Assembly: GCA_022844125.1 (NCBI GenBank)
Contig: JALHMI010000008.1
Coordinates: 248,001-312,000, forward strand
DNA: 64,000 nt
Source of the DNA: Pirellulales bacterium
GTDB taxonomy: Bacteria; Planctomycetota; Planctomycetia; Pirellulales; PALSA-1355
Reading direction: 5' to 3'
Shown: in pieces, positions 43,921 to 52,334 of the stretch
How positions within the stretch are numbered: position 1 is the first letter of the stretch
How the letters are laid out: every line of letters starts with the position of its first letter
Notes under the pieces: generated by a model
The model's database searches: none
Told to the model about the DNA's origin: nothing
Seen by the model: only the letters and a program-made list of their open reading frames with translations
Translations under genes and position numbers: made by a program

Positions 43921-44832
43921 ATGCGGCCACTCTTCAGCACCATCCGCACGTTGGCCACCGGCTGTGCGACGCTGGCGTTCTTCCTGGCAACTTCGGGAGC
44001 CTCGGCGGGCGAGGGCGTGCGCATTCCCGAGTTGATGTTTATGCCGTCGGTTAACCTCGTGCTGTCCGTCGGCGACGTCGCGAAGTCGAAGGAATTCTAT
44101 GGCGACATCCTGCAGCTCAAGCCCATGGCGAACTTAAACCTTCCCGGCGGGCTCGTCATGACCCGCTATCAGGTCGGCACCACCGAGATCAAGTTGCTGC
44201 ACAGCGCCACCACGCGGAAAGCGGAGTCGGGAAAAGTGGATGCGGCCACGGGAATCCGCCGGCTGACCCTCTTTGTTCGCGATCCGCAAGGCTTGAGCGA
44301 AAGGTTCAAAGCCCACGGCCATCCGTTGCCCGCGTTTACGGCGGAACCTTCGGCCCGGGGGTGGAGCCAGGTGATCGTCGATGACCCCGACGGTAACCAG
44401 ATCGCACTGGTGGTTCCGCCCGACGGAACGCCGGACGACGTCTACAAGAACATTGAACTTCGGTTAACCGTGAAGGACTTGGAGGCAAGCCGGAAGTTCT
44501 ACCGAGAATTCGTGGGCTTCGCGGAGCAAGAATCGGTCAAGCTGCCGGCTGCCGAAGGGGGCGAACTGCATCCCTATCGGTTCGGCAACACGACCATCCT
44601 GTTGGGTACATTCGGCGATGCCTTGCCGCCGCATACAGGGCGCTGGGAAGAAGCCCACGGCATGCGCTACATTCAGTACATCGTGCGCGACCTCGATGCC
44701 GTCAACGAGCTTGCGAAGTCATCCGGTGTCACAATCGAACAGCCGATTTTCCCATTGGGTAAATTGGCTCGGATCATGTTCATCGGCGATCCCGACGGCA
44801 TCATCAATGAATTTGTTGGACTGCCGAAATAG
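43921..44832 (+). CDS. Secreted two-domain VOC (glyoxalase-fold) protein
   Basis: A 303-residue protein with a signal peptide (residues 1-28, ending SGASA). Two vicinal-oxygen-chelate domains follow: residues ~40-165 (VNLVLSVGDVAKSKEFYGDIL ... DDPDGNQIALVVPP) and ~177-303 (ELRLTVKDLEASRKFYREFVG ... GDPDGIINEFVG). VOC domains are metal-dependent and serve glyoxalases, dioxygenases and resistance proteins, but the substrate cannot be told. An exported VOC protein is uncommon in general yet seen in planctomycetes. It stands alone, convergent with an esterase. Confidence 0.85.
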   Translation: MRPLFSTIRTLATGCATLAFFLATSGASAGEGVRIPELMFMPSVNLVLSVGDVAKSKEFYGDILQLKPMANLNLPGGLVMTRYQVGTTEIKLLHSATTRKAESGKVDAATGIRRLTLFVRDPQGLSERFKAHGHPLPAFTAEPSARGWSQVIVDDPDGNQIALVVPPDGTPDDVYKNIELRLTVKDLEASRKFYREFVGFAEQESVKLPAAEGGELHPYRFGNTTILLGTFGDALPPHTGRWEEAHGMRYIQYIVRDLDAVNELAKSSGVTIEQPIFPLGKLARIMFIGDPDGIINEFVGLPK

Positions 44833-44910
44833 TCCGGTAGCGCCGCGTGGCAGGTTTCTCGGCGCCGCCGTCTCGATGACGCTATCACGGCAGCGATCGT
44901 GAAATTACGG

Positions 44911-45672
44911 CTACACCCGCAGCCGTTCGCTTTCCAGCCGCTGGTGGATGAAGCCCAGGGCTTTCTCGGCCATGCGGCCGTAATAATCAAAGCCGTGGCC
45001 GCCGCCGCTGGTCTCCAGATCGGCTTCGTAAGGGATGCCGAGCGCCGCGAGCTTCATCCGCAGCCGCTCGGCGCTTTCGTGCCAGCGGGTGTCCACCGGA
45101 TCGCAGCAGAAGAACATGTTGCGCGGCCAGTTCAAAGGATGCACGTGCAGCGTGGCGGTGTCCTGCCGCGCGGCTTCCTTGTCGACGTACATCTCAAAGA
45201 GCGTTTCGTCCCCTTCGTCCATCCGCGTGTGATAGTCGATCGCCGGAGAGATCGCCGCGAGCACGGGAAACTTATTCGGAAACTTGAACGCCATCCGCAG
45301 CGCCCCCTGCCCTCCCATGCTCGTGCCCAGGAGCGCGACGCGCGGTGGCTCGACCCGCCAGTTGGCGTTCAGCCACTCCATGACGTGGTCGCGCACGTAG
45401 CACTCGGCCGAGATCTTGTTGTCGAACTCGCTGCAGATCCGATCCGTCCACCAGGAGCGCGCCGTCCGCGGACAGATCACGCGAAATCCATGGCGATCGA
45501 ACTCGCGAATAAACTCCGGTTTGTCGTGCAAATGGTTGAGATGCACGCCGTGCAGGTAGATCACGGTGTAGCCGTGCTCGCTCGCGCGCGGCGGCTGGTA
45601 GATCTCACAAATATGGCCGGCCACTTCGACTTCGGACCATTGGCCGGCGGTGGCTGCAGACGGAGACGCCAT
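44911..45672 (-). CDS. Alpha/beta hydrolase, esterase-D-like
   Basis: A 253-residue cytoplasmic hydrolase. VIYLHGVHLNHL carries the oxyanion HG, GTSMGGQGALRMAF contains the nucleophile Ser, and GGGHGFDYY supplies the catalytic His. The pattern is that of the esterase D / S-formylglutathione hydrolase and acetyl-xylan-esterase-like group. There is no signal peptide. The natural ester is unknown. It converges on the VOC protein gene, with 78 bases between the stops and no clear terminator. Confidence 0.85.
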   Translation of the reverse strand: MASPSAATAGQWSEVEVAGHICEIYQPPRASEHGYTVIYLHGVHLNHLHDKPEFIREFDRHGFRVICPRTARSWWTDRICSEFDNKISAECYVRDHVMEWLNANWRVEPPRVALLGTSMGGQGALRMAFKFPNKFPVLAAISPAIDYHTRMDEGDETLFEMYVDKEAARQDTATLHVHPLNWPRNMFFCCDPVDTRWHESAERLRMKLAALGIPYEADLETSGGGHGFDYYGRMAEKALGFIHQRLESERLRV

Positions 45673-45934
45673 CGATGACTGATTTCGGGGGTGCTGATTT
45701 CGAGAACGTTACGGCGAAGAAGCGCGCCGGCCTCAGTTTATCCCTTCGGCGCCAGCCGCGAAAGCCGCAGAGTCGAGTGTCGGAATCTACGGCGCACGTT
45801 GCTCACGATCCGCACGACCGGCAAGCCTGGCGCGATCGGACGCGCAGTTCGTGGTAGGTTTCAGATAGCAACGGGCGAGCCACGGCGCAGGATCGCGCCA
45901 TGCAGAACACACCAAGCGAACGAGACGAATCAGG

Positions 45935-46369
45935 ATGAGTACTTCCTCGGCCCTGGGCGATCGCGGCTTCCGCCCCGAGACATTCACACCGCTGCCCGCG
46001 CTGCCGCCGCATGCCGAGCTTGATGATCCGATCGACCTGGCGAGCCTCTTGCGGCGCTGCCTCGACGACGTCACCTTCTGCGGCATGATCCTGCACAAGT
46101 TCGCCGCGCGCAGCGCCGATCAGCTGGCCGCGCTCGAGCGTGCACTCGAATCGGGCAACGCCATCGAACTCGCGCGCGAAGCGCACACCTTGCAAGGCGT
46201 GGCCGCGAATATGGGTGCGCTGGCCATGCGTGCCCGGGCCGACGACCTGGAGCGTGCGGCACGCGCGGGCGATCTGAGCGCGGCACGCAAGCTGTACGCC
46301 GCGGCGCGCGGCGAAGTCGACCGCTGCCGGCTGGCCGTGCCGGAACTGCTGCTGCGGCTGGCACATTAG
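45935..46369 (+). CDS. Stand-alone histidine phosphotransfer (Hpt) protein
   Basis: A 144-residue protein. The C-terminal ~100 residues form an Hpt helical bundle. AREAHTLQGVAANMGA (81-96) contains the phospho-accepting His84 in the AHxLxG context. Residues 1-30 are Pro-rich and probably disordered. Hpt proteins relay phosphoryl groups between hybrid histidine kinases and response regulators. No kinase or regulator is adjacent, so this works in trans. It faces the redoxin fusion gene convergently. Confidence 0.85.
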   Translation: MSTSSALGDRGFRPETFTPLPALPPHAELDDPIDLASLLRRCLDDVTFCGMILHKFAARSADQLAALERALESGNAIELAREAHTLQGVAANMGALAMRARADDLERAARAGDLSAARKLYAAARGEVDRCRLAVPELLLRLAH

Positions 46370-46458
46370 CGAGGCGCGGGCGATCGTGGGCGCTCAATCG
46401 CGGCGTCGAAGAACCCGCTGGCAATGCCAGGGGCTGCCCAGGAACCGCCACATCGACG

Positions 46459-48249
46459 CTACTTCACTTCCGTCGCCGCCGCCGGCTTTTGCGTCAGCTT
46501 CAGCGTCCCCGGAATCGTGGCCGTCGTGAACCAGCCGATCATCATCTCGTCCCAGGTCTGCTCGCCGAAACGAATCGTCTTGGTCGGATCGGGATTCGTG
46601 GGGCTCTCGGCCGAGTTGTCGTAGTAGGCCTCGCAGTACAGCTTCGCCCCCTTGGGCATCAGCTTCGGCTTGGCCAGGATGTAGTCGATCTGCCAGTTGA
46701 AGTCCCACCGCGGCACGTCCAGCAGCACTTCGCGGGTGCCGTCGGGATAGATCGCTTCGTAGCGGAACGACTTGCCGCGCATGTGCATGTGCGGCGTCAT
46801 GCTCAGCAGCATTTTGTCTTCCTTGAAGCGGTACTGCGAGACGACTTTGTAGTCTTTCGCTCCGGGCGGAATCGCGAAGGCGACGTTGATCGCCCAGCCG
46901 CTCTCGGCGATTTGATTGACTTCGCTCGCGTTGATGAACTTGAGGCCCAGCGTGCTCAGGTCGAGCTGCTCGCGGCCGTTGGGCGTGTAATGCATCTGGA
47001 ATACGATCTTCGAGCCGGCTGGAATCTTCTTGGCCATGCCCCCTTCCATCATCCGCGGCGGAGAGCCCGGTGCATACGCGGCCAGCAATGATCCGCGCAA
47101 GAGGTCGACTTGTCCGCCGGGCGCTTGCAGGAACACCAGGATGTGGTGCACGACCTGGCGATTGCCGGGCCGGGCTTCGCAGGCGACCATCCACATGTCT
47201 TCCGTGAAGCCCGGATCGACCGTGAAGTGCTGGTAGTCCACGATCCCTTCGGCCGGCACCTTGAACGGTTCTTCAGCCATCTTGACCACCAGGTCCGGCT
47301 GCGGAATGCTCCAGCCCACGACAAAGTTTCGCGGTTCGGGCAGGTCGCTCTTGTCGCCTTCGGGGCAGCCGGCGTCGACCCACGCAAAGATCTGCCGTTT
47401 TTCCTCGTCGCTCAGGCGCGCGTCGTTGAGGAAGTGACCGATCTTCGGATCGGCGAACCAGGGGGGCATGCGTCCCTGGTCGACGACTTCGCGAATCGTC
47501 TCGGCCCAGCCAATCGCATCTTCATAGCTGGTCAGCGTGAAGGGGCCGATCTCGCCTTCGCGGTGACACTCGACGCAGCGATTCTGAAAGATCCGGGCGA
47601 TCTCGCGCGAGTACGTGACTTCGCTCCCCGTGGGCTTGGGCATCCGTCCAATGTAACAACCCACGGCTTCGGTCTCGGGCGTGGTGACTTCCTTACCGGC
47701 CAGCAATTCGTCGAGCGCAAGCTTCAGATCGCTGCGCGGATTGGTGGTCTTTTGCAGACCGGGTTCGTACTGACCATCGATGCGGCCGTGATAGCGCACC
47801 GTCCGGGTTTCATCGAGCACGAACACTTCAGGCGTGCGCTCCGCGCCGTAAGCGTCGGCCACGACGTTCTGCTCGTCCTTCAGCACCGGGAACGTGAGCT
47901 TGTGCTCCTTGGCGTACGCCGCAACCTCTTCCGCGGTATCCTGCAAGTTGGAGTCGATGCCGATAACGGCCACGCCGTGCTCGGCATAGTGCGTGGCAAG
48001 TTCGCTCAACCGCGGGGCATACAGCCGGGCGAGTGGACACTCGGTGCCGAGGAACAGCACGACGACGAGCTGCTTGTCCTTTAGGTCCGCCAGGCTGACG
48101 TCGTTGCCGTCGGCCCCCTTGAGCCGAAACTCCGGGGCCTTCTTGCCCACAGCCGAGACTTGCTCCGCGGCGGTCGCGGCTGGCAGCAGGCTTCCCAAAG
48201 CAAGCAGAGCAGCACAGAAAATGTGCCCGCGAGTACGAACGTGCGACAT
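46459..48249 (-). CDS. Secreted redoxin - cytochrome c - copper monooxygenase-like fusion
   Basis: A 596-residue exported protein of three parts. After a signal peptide (1-27), residues ~33-190 form a thioredoxin-like redoxin (APEFRLKGADGNDVSLADLKDK, FLGTECPLA). Residues ~215-300 contain one haem-c site CVECH within FQNRCVECHREGEIGPF, a planctomycete cytochrome-c-like pattern. Residues ~320-590 resemble the copper type II ascorbate-dependent monooxygenase (PHM/DBH) fold, with VVHHILVF, QMHYTPNG and TPHMHMRGKSF as copper-site candidates. The fusion suggests an extracytoplasmic redox enzyme that hydroxylates or oxidises an organic substrate with electrons from the haem. The substrate is not known. 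Its start region faces the Tat oxidoreductase gene. Confidence 0.87.
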   Translation of the reverse strand: MSHVRTRGHIFCAALLALGSLLPAATAAEQVSAVGKKAPEFRLKGADGNDVSLADLKDKQLVVVLFLGTECPLARLYAPRLSELATHYAEHGVAVIGIDSNLQDTAEEVAAYAKEHKLTFPVLKDEQNVVADAYGAERTPEVFVLDETRTVRYHGRIDGQYEPGLQKTTNPRSDLKLALDELLAGKEVTTPETEAVGCYIGRMPKPTGSEVTYSREIARIFQNRCVECHREGEIGPFTLTSYEDAIGWAETIREVVDQGRMPPWFADPKIGHFLNDARLSDEEKRQIFAWVDAGCPEGDKSDLPEPRNFVVGWSIPQPDLVVKMAEEPFKVPAEGIVDYQHFTVDPGFTEDMWMVACEARPGNRQVVHHILVFLQAPGGQVDLLRGSLLAAYAPGSPPRMMEGGMAKKIPAGSKIVFQMHYTPNGREQLDLSTLGLKFINASEVNQIAESGWAINVAFAIPPGAKDYKVVSQYRFKEDKMLLSMTPHMHMRGKSFRYEAIYPDGTREVLLDVPRWDFNWQIDYILAKPKLMPKGAKLYCEAYYDNSAESPTNPDPTKTIRFGEQTWDEMMIGWFTTATIPGTLKLTQKPAAATEVK

Positions 48250-48410
48250 TTCGAAATCCTCGTGCGAATGCAGTTACGGCCAGCTTATGGCGGCCGGAGT
48301 TGGTTACCGTGTTGTACCCGGCAAATGGCTGGGGGGTGTCAGCGGCGGCCCAGCGAAATTCTACCCGTCGGGGCGCCGCGGGCTATTTCCTAGCGGTTTT
48401 CGCTGCGTTT

Positions 48411-48445
48411 TGGCAACAGGAATATTGGGTACTGGCAACAGGAAT
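48411..48445. promoter_or_regulatory. 13-bp direct repeat in a divergent promoter region
   Basis: TGGCAACAGGAAT occurs at 48411-48423 and 48433-48445, 22 bases apart centre to centre, i.e. two DNA turns. It lies between the divergently transcribed redoxin fusion (start 48249) and Tat oxidoreductase (start 48547), a place suited to a shared operator. Confidence 0.4.
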
Positions 48446-48546
48446 GTGACCGACAAAAGGTGGTTTGGGTGTTCAACTTGCATTAGAATCGGCGGTCGGA
48501 CCTGCTCCCCAACCCTACCCTGCCCGCTTGGAAAGGATCCACGGTC

Positions 48547-50007
48547 ATGTCGCGACTCAATCGCCGCAAATTCCTGCAGACGTCCGCCGCCGCTAGCACC
48601 GCTTTCGGCCTGTTCACGATCGCCGGCACTAAGGCCTCGGGCAAGGTGCTCGGCGCGAACGACGCGGTCCGTGTCGGCGTGGCCGGCATTCGCGGTCGAG
48701 GGCAATCGCACATCAATGCGTTCGCCAAGGAGCTCAAGGATCAGAACACGCAGGTCACTTATCTGATCGACCCGGACACGCGGCTGTTTGGCCCCCGCGG
48801 CTCGACGGTGAACGAACTCGGTGGGAACGCGCCCAAGACGGTGAAGGATATTCGCGAGGCGCTCGACGACAAGAACCTCGACGTGATCACCGTGGCCACG
48901 TGCAATCACTGGCATTCGCTGATCACGATCTGGGCCTGCCAGGCCGGCAAGGACGTGTATGTCGAAAAGCCGATCAGCCACAACGTGTTCGAAGGCCGGC
49001 AGTGTGTCGAAGCAGCCAAGAAGTACGGCCGCGTCGTCCAGCACGGCACGCAGCAGCGGTCGAGCATCGAGCGGGCCAAAGAGATCGCGGCGCTGCAGAG
49101 CGGCAAGTATGGCAAGCTGCTCGTCTCGAAGGGCTATTGCAGCAAGCCGCGCTGGAGCATCGGCAACAAGCCCACCGAAGCAGCGCCGAGCGAACTTGAT
49201 TTCAATCTGTGGCTGGGTCCTGCGCCCGAGCAGGCTTACCACGGCAACCTGGTGCCGTACAACTGGCACTGGTTCTGGGATACCGGCAACGGCGACATCG
49301 GCAACCAAGGCGTTCACGAAATGGACGTCGCCCGCTGGGCCATCAAAGACGCCACGCTTCCCAAGAGCGTGTGGAGCCTGGGCGGCCGCTTCGCCGTCGA
49401 AGACCAGGGCCAAACCCCCAACACGCAAATGGCCGTGTTCGACTACGGCGACGCGCTCTTGCTGTTCGAGGTCCGCGGTCTGGTCGGCAACAAGGACCGC
49501 GGCAACTTCCCGGGCAACGTCTCGAACGAGTACTACACGACCGAAGGCCGGATCCACGAAGGCAAGTTCTACGGGCACGGCAGCGACGTGGGCGAAGCGC
49601 TGGCCGATGCTGATGCGCATGTCACCCCCGGCGGCACGTTTGGCAGCTTCCTTTCGGCGGTCCGCAGCCGCAAGCCGCAAGACAACAACGCCAATGCCGA
49701 AGTGGCTCACTACTCGGCGGCGCTATGCCACCTGGCGAACATCTCCTATCGGCTGGGCGAGAAGGCCAGCTACGACAAGGCCGCCGGCTCGATCGGCGAC
49801 AACAAACAGGTCGTCGCGAGCTTTGGCGCCCTGCAGGACAACCTGAAGGCGGTCGGCGTGAAGCTCGAACAGACGGAGTATCAGGTCGGCCGAAAGCTCG
49901 ACTTCGACGCCGCGAGCGAAAAGTTCACCGGCGAAGGCGCCGACGCCGCCAACCAGCTGCTCTCGCGCGAGTATCGGGCGCCGTTCGTGGTGCCCCAGCA
50001 GGTGTAA
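48547..50007 (+). CDS. Tat-exported Gfo/Idh/MocA-family oxidoreductase
   Basis: A 486-residue oxidoreductase. RRKFLQTSAAA at residues 6-16 is a twin-arginine signal, so the folded protein with cofactor is probably exported. The Rossmann part has VGVAGIRGRGQSH and the family's YVEKPIS motif; the C-terminal part has GVHEMDVARWA with the likely catalytic His. These proteins use NAD(P) to oxidise or reduce sugars or inositol-like compounds. Planctomycetes encode many Tat versions of unknown substrate. A strong terminator follows at 50067-50100. A second paralogue lies at 61459 in this window. Confidence 0.93.
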   Translation: MSRLNRRKFLQTSAAASTAFGLFTIAGTKASGKVLGANDAVRVGVAGIRGRGQSHINAFAKELKDQNTQVTYLIDPDTRLFGPRGSTVNELGGNAPKTVKDIREALDDKNLDVITVATCNHWHSLITIWACQAGKDVYVEKPISHNVFEGRQCVEAAKKYGRVVQHGTQQRSSIERAKEIAALQSGKYGKLLVSKGYCSKPRWSIGNKPTEAAPSELDFNLWLGPAPEQAYHGNLVPYNWHWFWDTGNGDIGNQGVHEMDVARWAIKDATLPKSVWSLGGRFAVEDQGQTPNTQMAVFDYGDALLLFEVRGLVGNKDRGNFPGNVSNEYYTTEGRIHEGKFYGHGSDVGEALADADAHVTPGGTFGSFLSAVRSRKPQDNNANAEVAHYSAALCHLANISYRLGEKASYDKAAGSIGDNKQVVASFGALQDNLKAVGVKLEQTEYQVGRKLDFDAASEKFTGEGADAANQLLSREYRAPFVVPQQV

Positions 50008-50066
50008 GAGCAGCCCCGGGCGGTTCACCACGTCCGCTCGTTACCCAACGGGATAGCGCAACAAAA

Positions 50067-50100
50067 AAACCTGCCCAGGACTTTCGTCCCGGGCAGGTTT
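50067..50100. terminator. Strong bidirectional intrinsic terminator
   Basis: AAACCTGCCC (50067-50076) pairs with GGGCAGGTTT (50091-50100), and GGAC pairs with GTCC inside around loop TTTC, with one A-C mismatch. The A-run before and T-run after give a U-tract in both directions. It lies 60 bases after the Tat oxidoreductase stop (+) and 29 bases after the Cys-rich gene stop (-). Confidence 0.95.
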
Positions 50101-50128
50101 TTCGTTTCAGGCAATCAGTCGTTCGTGC

Positions 50129-50989
50129 TTAGCTGCGACGGACGATCTTGCTGCTGGCGGCAACCACGCGACGCTTGCTGGGGACCGAAGCCGAGGGATC
50201 GGCAGTCGGAGCAGGAGGCATCGGGGCAGCGTCTTCAGCCGGGGCACCAGCGTCGCCCATCGGGGCTACGCCACAGCCGCTGGCACAGCCGGTCGCACAA
50301 CCAGCGGCACAGCCCTGGGCACAACCATCCGCACAGCCGGTGTTGCAGCACGAAGGCTTGCAGCACTTCTTGTGGCAGTGGAAGATACCGAGCAGACCGC
50401 AGTGACGCTTCTTGCAGCAGCTCTTCTGGCAGCAGTTGTTGCAAGCCGGGGCACAGCCGCAAGCCGGTTCAGCAGCCGCACAGCCACAGGCTGCCGGAGC
50501 CGCACAACCCGGATCGCAAGCCGCCGCACAACCGCAAGCAGCCGGAGCCGCACAAGCCGGCTCGCAAGCCGCAGCGCAACCGGTGTTGCAGCAGCTGTGG
50601 CACTTCTTGTGGCAGCAACCAAACAGGTGGTCGTGCAAACCACACAGCAGACCGCCACGGCACTTGCTACGGCCGCAGCACTTCGACGCACAGCACGAGT
50701 CGCAAGGGGCAGCACAGCCGCAAGCCGGCTCAGCCGCACAGCCACACGCCGGCTCGCAAGCCGCCGCACAGCCACAGCCCGGATCCGCTGCACAGCACGA
50801 GGCTTCGGCCGCACAGCAAGCGGGCTCACAACCCTTGTCGCAACCACACGACGGTTCGCAGGACGTGCAACAGGTGTTGCAGCCGCAGTCGTTCAGACCC
50901 AACATGCGGTCCAGAAGCTCAAAACCAAAGCTCTGGCTACACAGGCCTACGCTGACTACTAGCGCACCAAAGACCATGTTCCATTTCAT
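50129..50989 (-). CDS. Secreted cysteine-rich repeat protein
   Basis: A 286-residue exported protein with a signal peptide (residues 1-23, MKWNMVFGALVVSVGLCSQSFG). I count 60 cysteines in all, about one in five residues. They lie mostly in short units of the type CEPACGCAA, CGCAAACDPGCAAP and CNxCCxKxC, plus two HKKC segments that include histidines. The tail (~45 residues) is Cys-free, Pro/Ala-rich and basic at the end. Such density suggests a disulfide-crosslinked wall or matrix component, or metal binding. The ribosome site is good (AAGGAG, ~11 bases upstream). It stands alone between two noncoding stretches. Confidence 0.85.
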   Translation of the reverse strand: MKWNMVFGALVVSVGLCSQSFGFELLDRMLGLNDCGCNTCCTSCEPSCGCDKGCEPACCAAEASCCAADPGCGCAAACEPACGCAAEPACGCAAPCDSCCASKCCGRSKCRGGLLCGLHDHLFGCCHKKCHSCCNTGCAAACEPACAAPAACGCAAACDPGCAAPAACGCAAAEPACGCAPACNNCCQKSCCKKRHCGLLGIFHCHKKCCKPSCCNTGCADGCAQGCAAGCATGCASGCGVAPMGDAGAPAEDAAPMPPAPTADPSASVPSKRRVVAASSKIVRRS

Positions 50990-51648
50990 CGAGCAACGTC
51001 TCCTTTACTTGAACTGCGGATAGCGTGCACCCTGGCTTCTGGCACCAGCTTCGTCTGGCCGTTCCGCCTTTTGAGGGAGCGGTCGGGCCGAGACGGATGG
51101 CCTTTGGCAATCCCGCGTCTCGAAGAGAGAACGCCATGACTGCCGGGGGCTAACTTGGGGAAGGCGATGTCAGGCAGGGTTTGGGTGGGGTCGGAACCAG
51201 CAGTTCACACGGTTGTTGGCGCCAGGACCGGTCGAGCCAATCCTTGACTCGAAAAGTCCGAGCCGGTTGTCCTAACGCCTCTCTATACGTGCCTCTTCCG
51301 GCACGCGATCCTCTGTGGGTAACAACAACCGTATCGGCACGCTGGCAAACGCCCCTTGAGAACGCAGAAGTATTTTTCAAGTACGGGTTTACGACGACTG
51401 TTACGCAGACATTGCCGCAGGCGTAAGCCGGCGAAACCTTGCCGATTACACGATGCGACTTTGCGGCTGGTAGCCTCTGGTGGGGCGCTGTGGTAGGGTG
51501 ACAATGCCGGTTGCGAAAACTTCGCCGCGAGAAGAGCCATCCGCGCGGTCTCGTGCCTGCCATTCGACCTTAACGGCGGCCGCCCTCCGCCGCTCCACTT
51601 GCACTCGTCAAAAGCTACTAGCAGACCCTGATAGCGTCCCGATCGCCC
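50990..51648. other. Intergenic region upstream of the Cys-rich protein gene
   Basis: About 660 bases without a supported gene. It includes the leader and presumably the promoter of the Cys-rich gene (-). No ncRNA, riboswitch or promoter motif was recognised. Open frames crossing it lack ribosome sites and overlap the cupin that follows. Confidence 0.4.
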
Positions 51649-52020
51649 ATGAGTTCCAGCCCCGCCACCCAGAATCGACGCGCCGTGGTCATCTCTTTCG
51701 ATGACATTCCGCCGGTCCCCTGCCCGTGCGGACAGGCCCGCCGCGCTTTTGCCGACGTGGCCGAGTATCCCGGCACCGTGCATCGAACCGACATCACCGC
51801 CGATGCGCAAACGCACTATCATAAGCGTCTCACCGAGGTGTATTACGTTTTGGAGTGCGAAGAGCACGCAGCCATCGAACTCGACGGAGAGAGTGTCCCG
51901 GTCCAGCCGGGCAGTTGCATCCTGATTCCACCCCTGGTTCGCCATCGCGCAATTGGGCCCATGCGGGTGCTGGTCCTCGTGCAGCCCAAATTCGATCCGG
52001 CGGACGAATGGTTCGACTAG
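51649..52020 (+). CDS. Cupin-fold protein
   Basis: A 123-residue single-domain cupin with motif 1 HYHKRLTEVYYVLECEE (two His and a Glu) and motif 2 PGSCILIPPLVRHRAIG. The N-terminal 45 residues include CPCGQARR, a short Cys pair of unknown meaning. It resembles the cupin at 14316 in build (both have H-Y-H-x3-x-E-x-YYVL) but not closely in sequence. It is followed by a hairpin terminator-like structure. The likely role is binding of a small molecule or sugar; no reaction can be assigned. Confidence 0.82.
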   Translation: MSSSPATQNRRAVVISFDDIPPVPCPCGQARRAFADVAEYPGTVHRTDITADAQTHYHKRLTEVYYVLECEEHAAIELDGESVPVQPGSCILIPPLVRHRAIGPMRVLVLVQPKFDPADEWFD

Positions 52021-52039
52021 CGGCGGTTCAGACGCAGAC

Positions 52040-52076
52040 GAGGCCGTTCTCCCCGCTTCGCATTCAGAACGGCCTC
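52040..52076 (+). terminator. Hairpin after the cupin gene
   Basis: A perfect 11-bp stem (52040-52050 / 52066-52076) with a 15-base loop, beginning 20 bases after the cupin stop. There is no T-tract, so it may be a factor-dependent terminator or transcript-stabilising structure. The rest of the 314-base gap before 52335 shows nothing else. Confidence 0.5.
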
Positions 52077-52334
52077 TCAGTGACTGGCCGTTGAGGGTCT
52101 CGCTGAACCCCGCGCGACTCCCCAGCGTAGAAGCGCCGGCGAGCCGATTGCCGCCAAATGCGAAGGGGCAGGAAATGCCCGGAATTTGCGGGAGATTGCG
52201 CGGATCAGGACCGTCCTCGAGCCCGGTCCGGTGCTTGCCGCACGTCGAGGCACGTCGTATCCTAGGATTATTCCGTTCGATCCCACCTGCCGCCGCCCGC
52301 CCAGTCCAGGCGGCACATCCTTCCAGAGCCAGAC

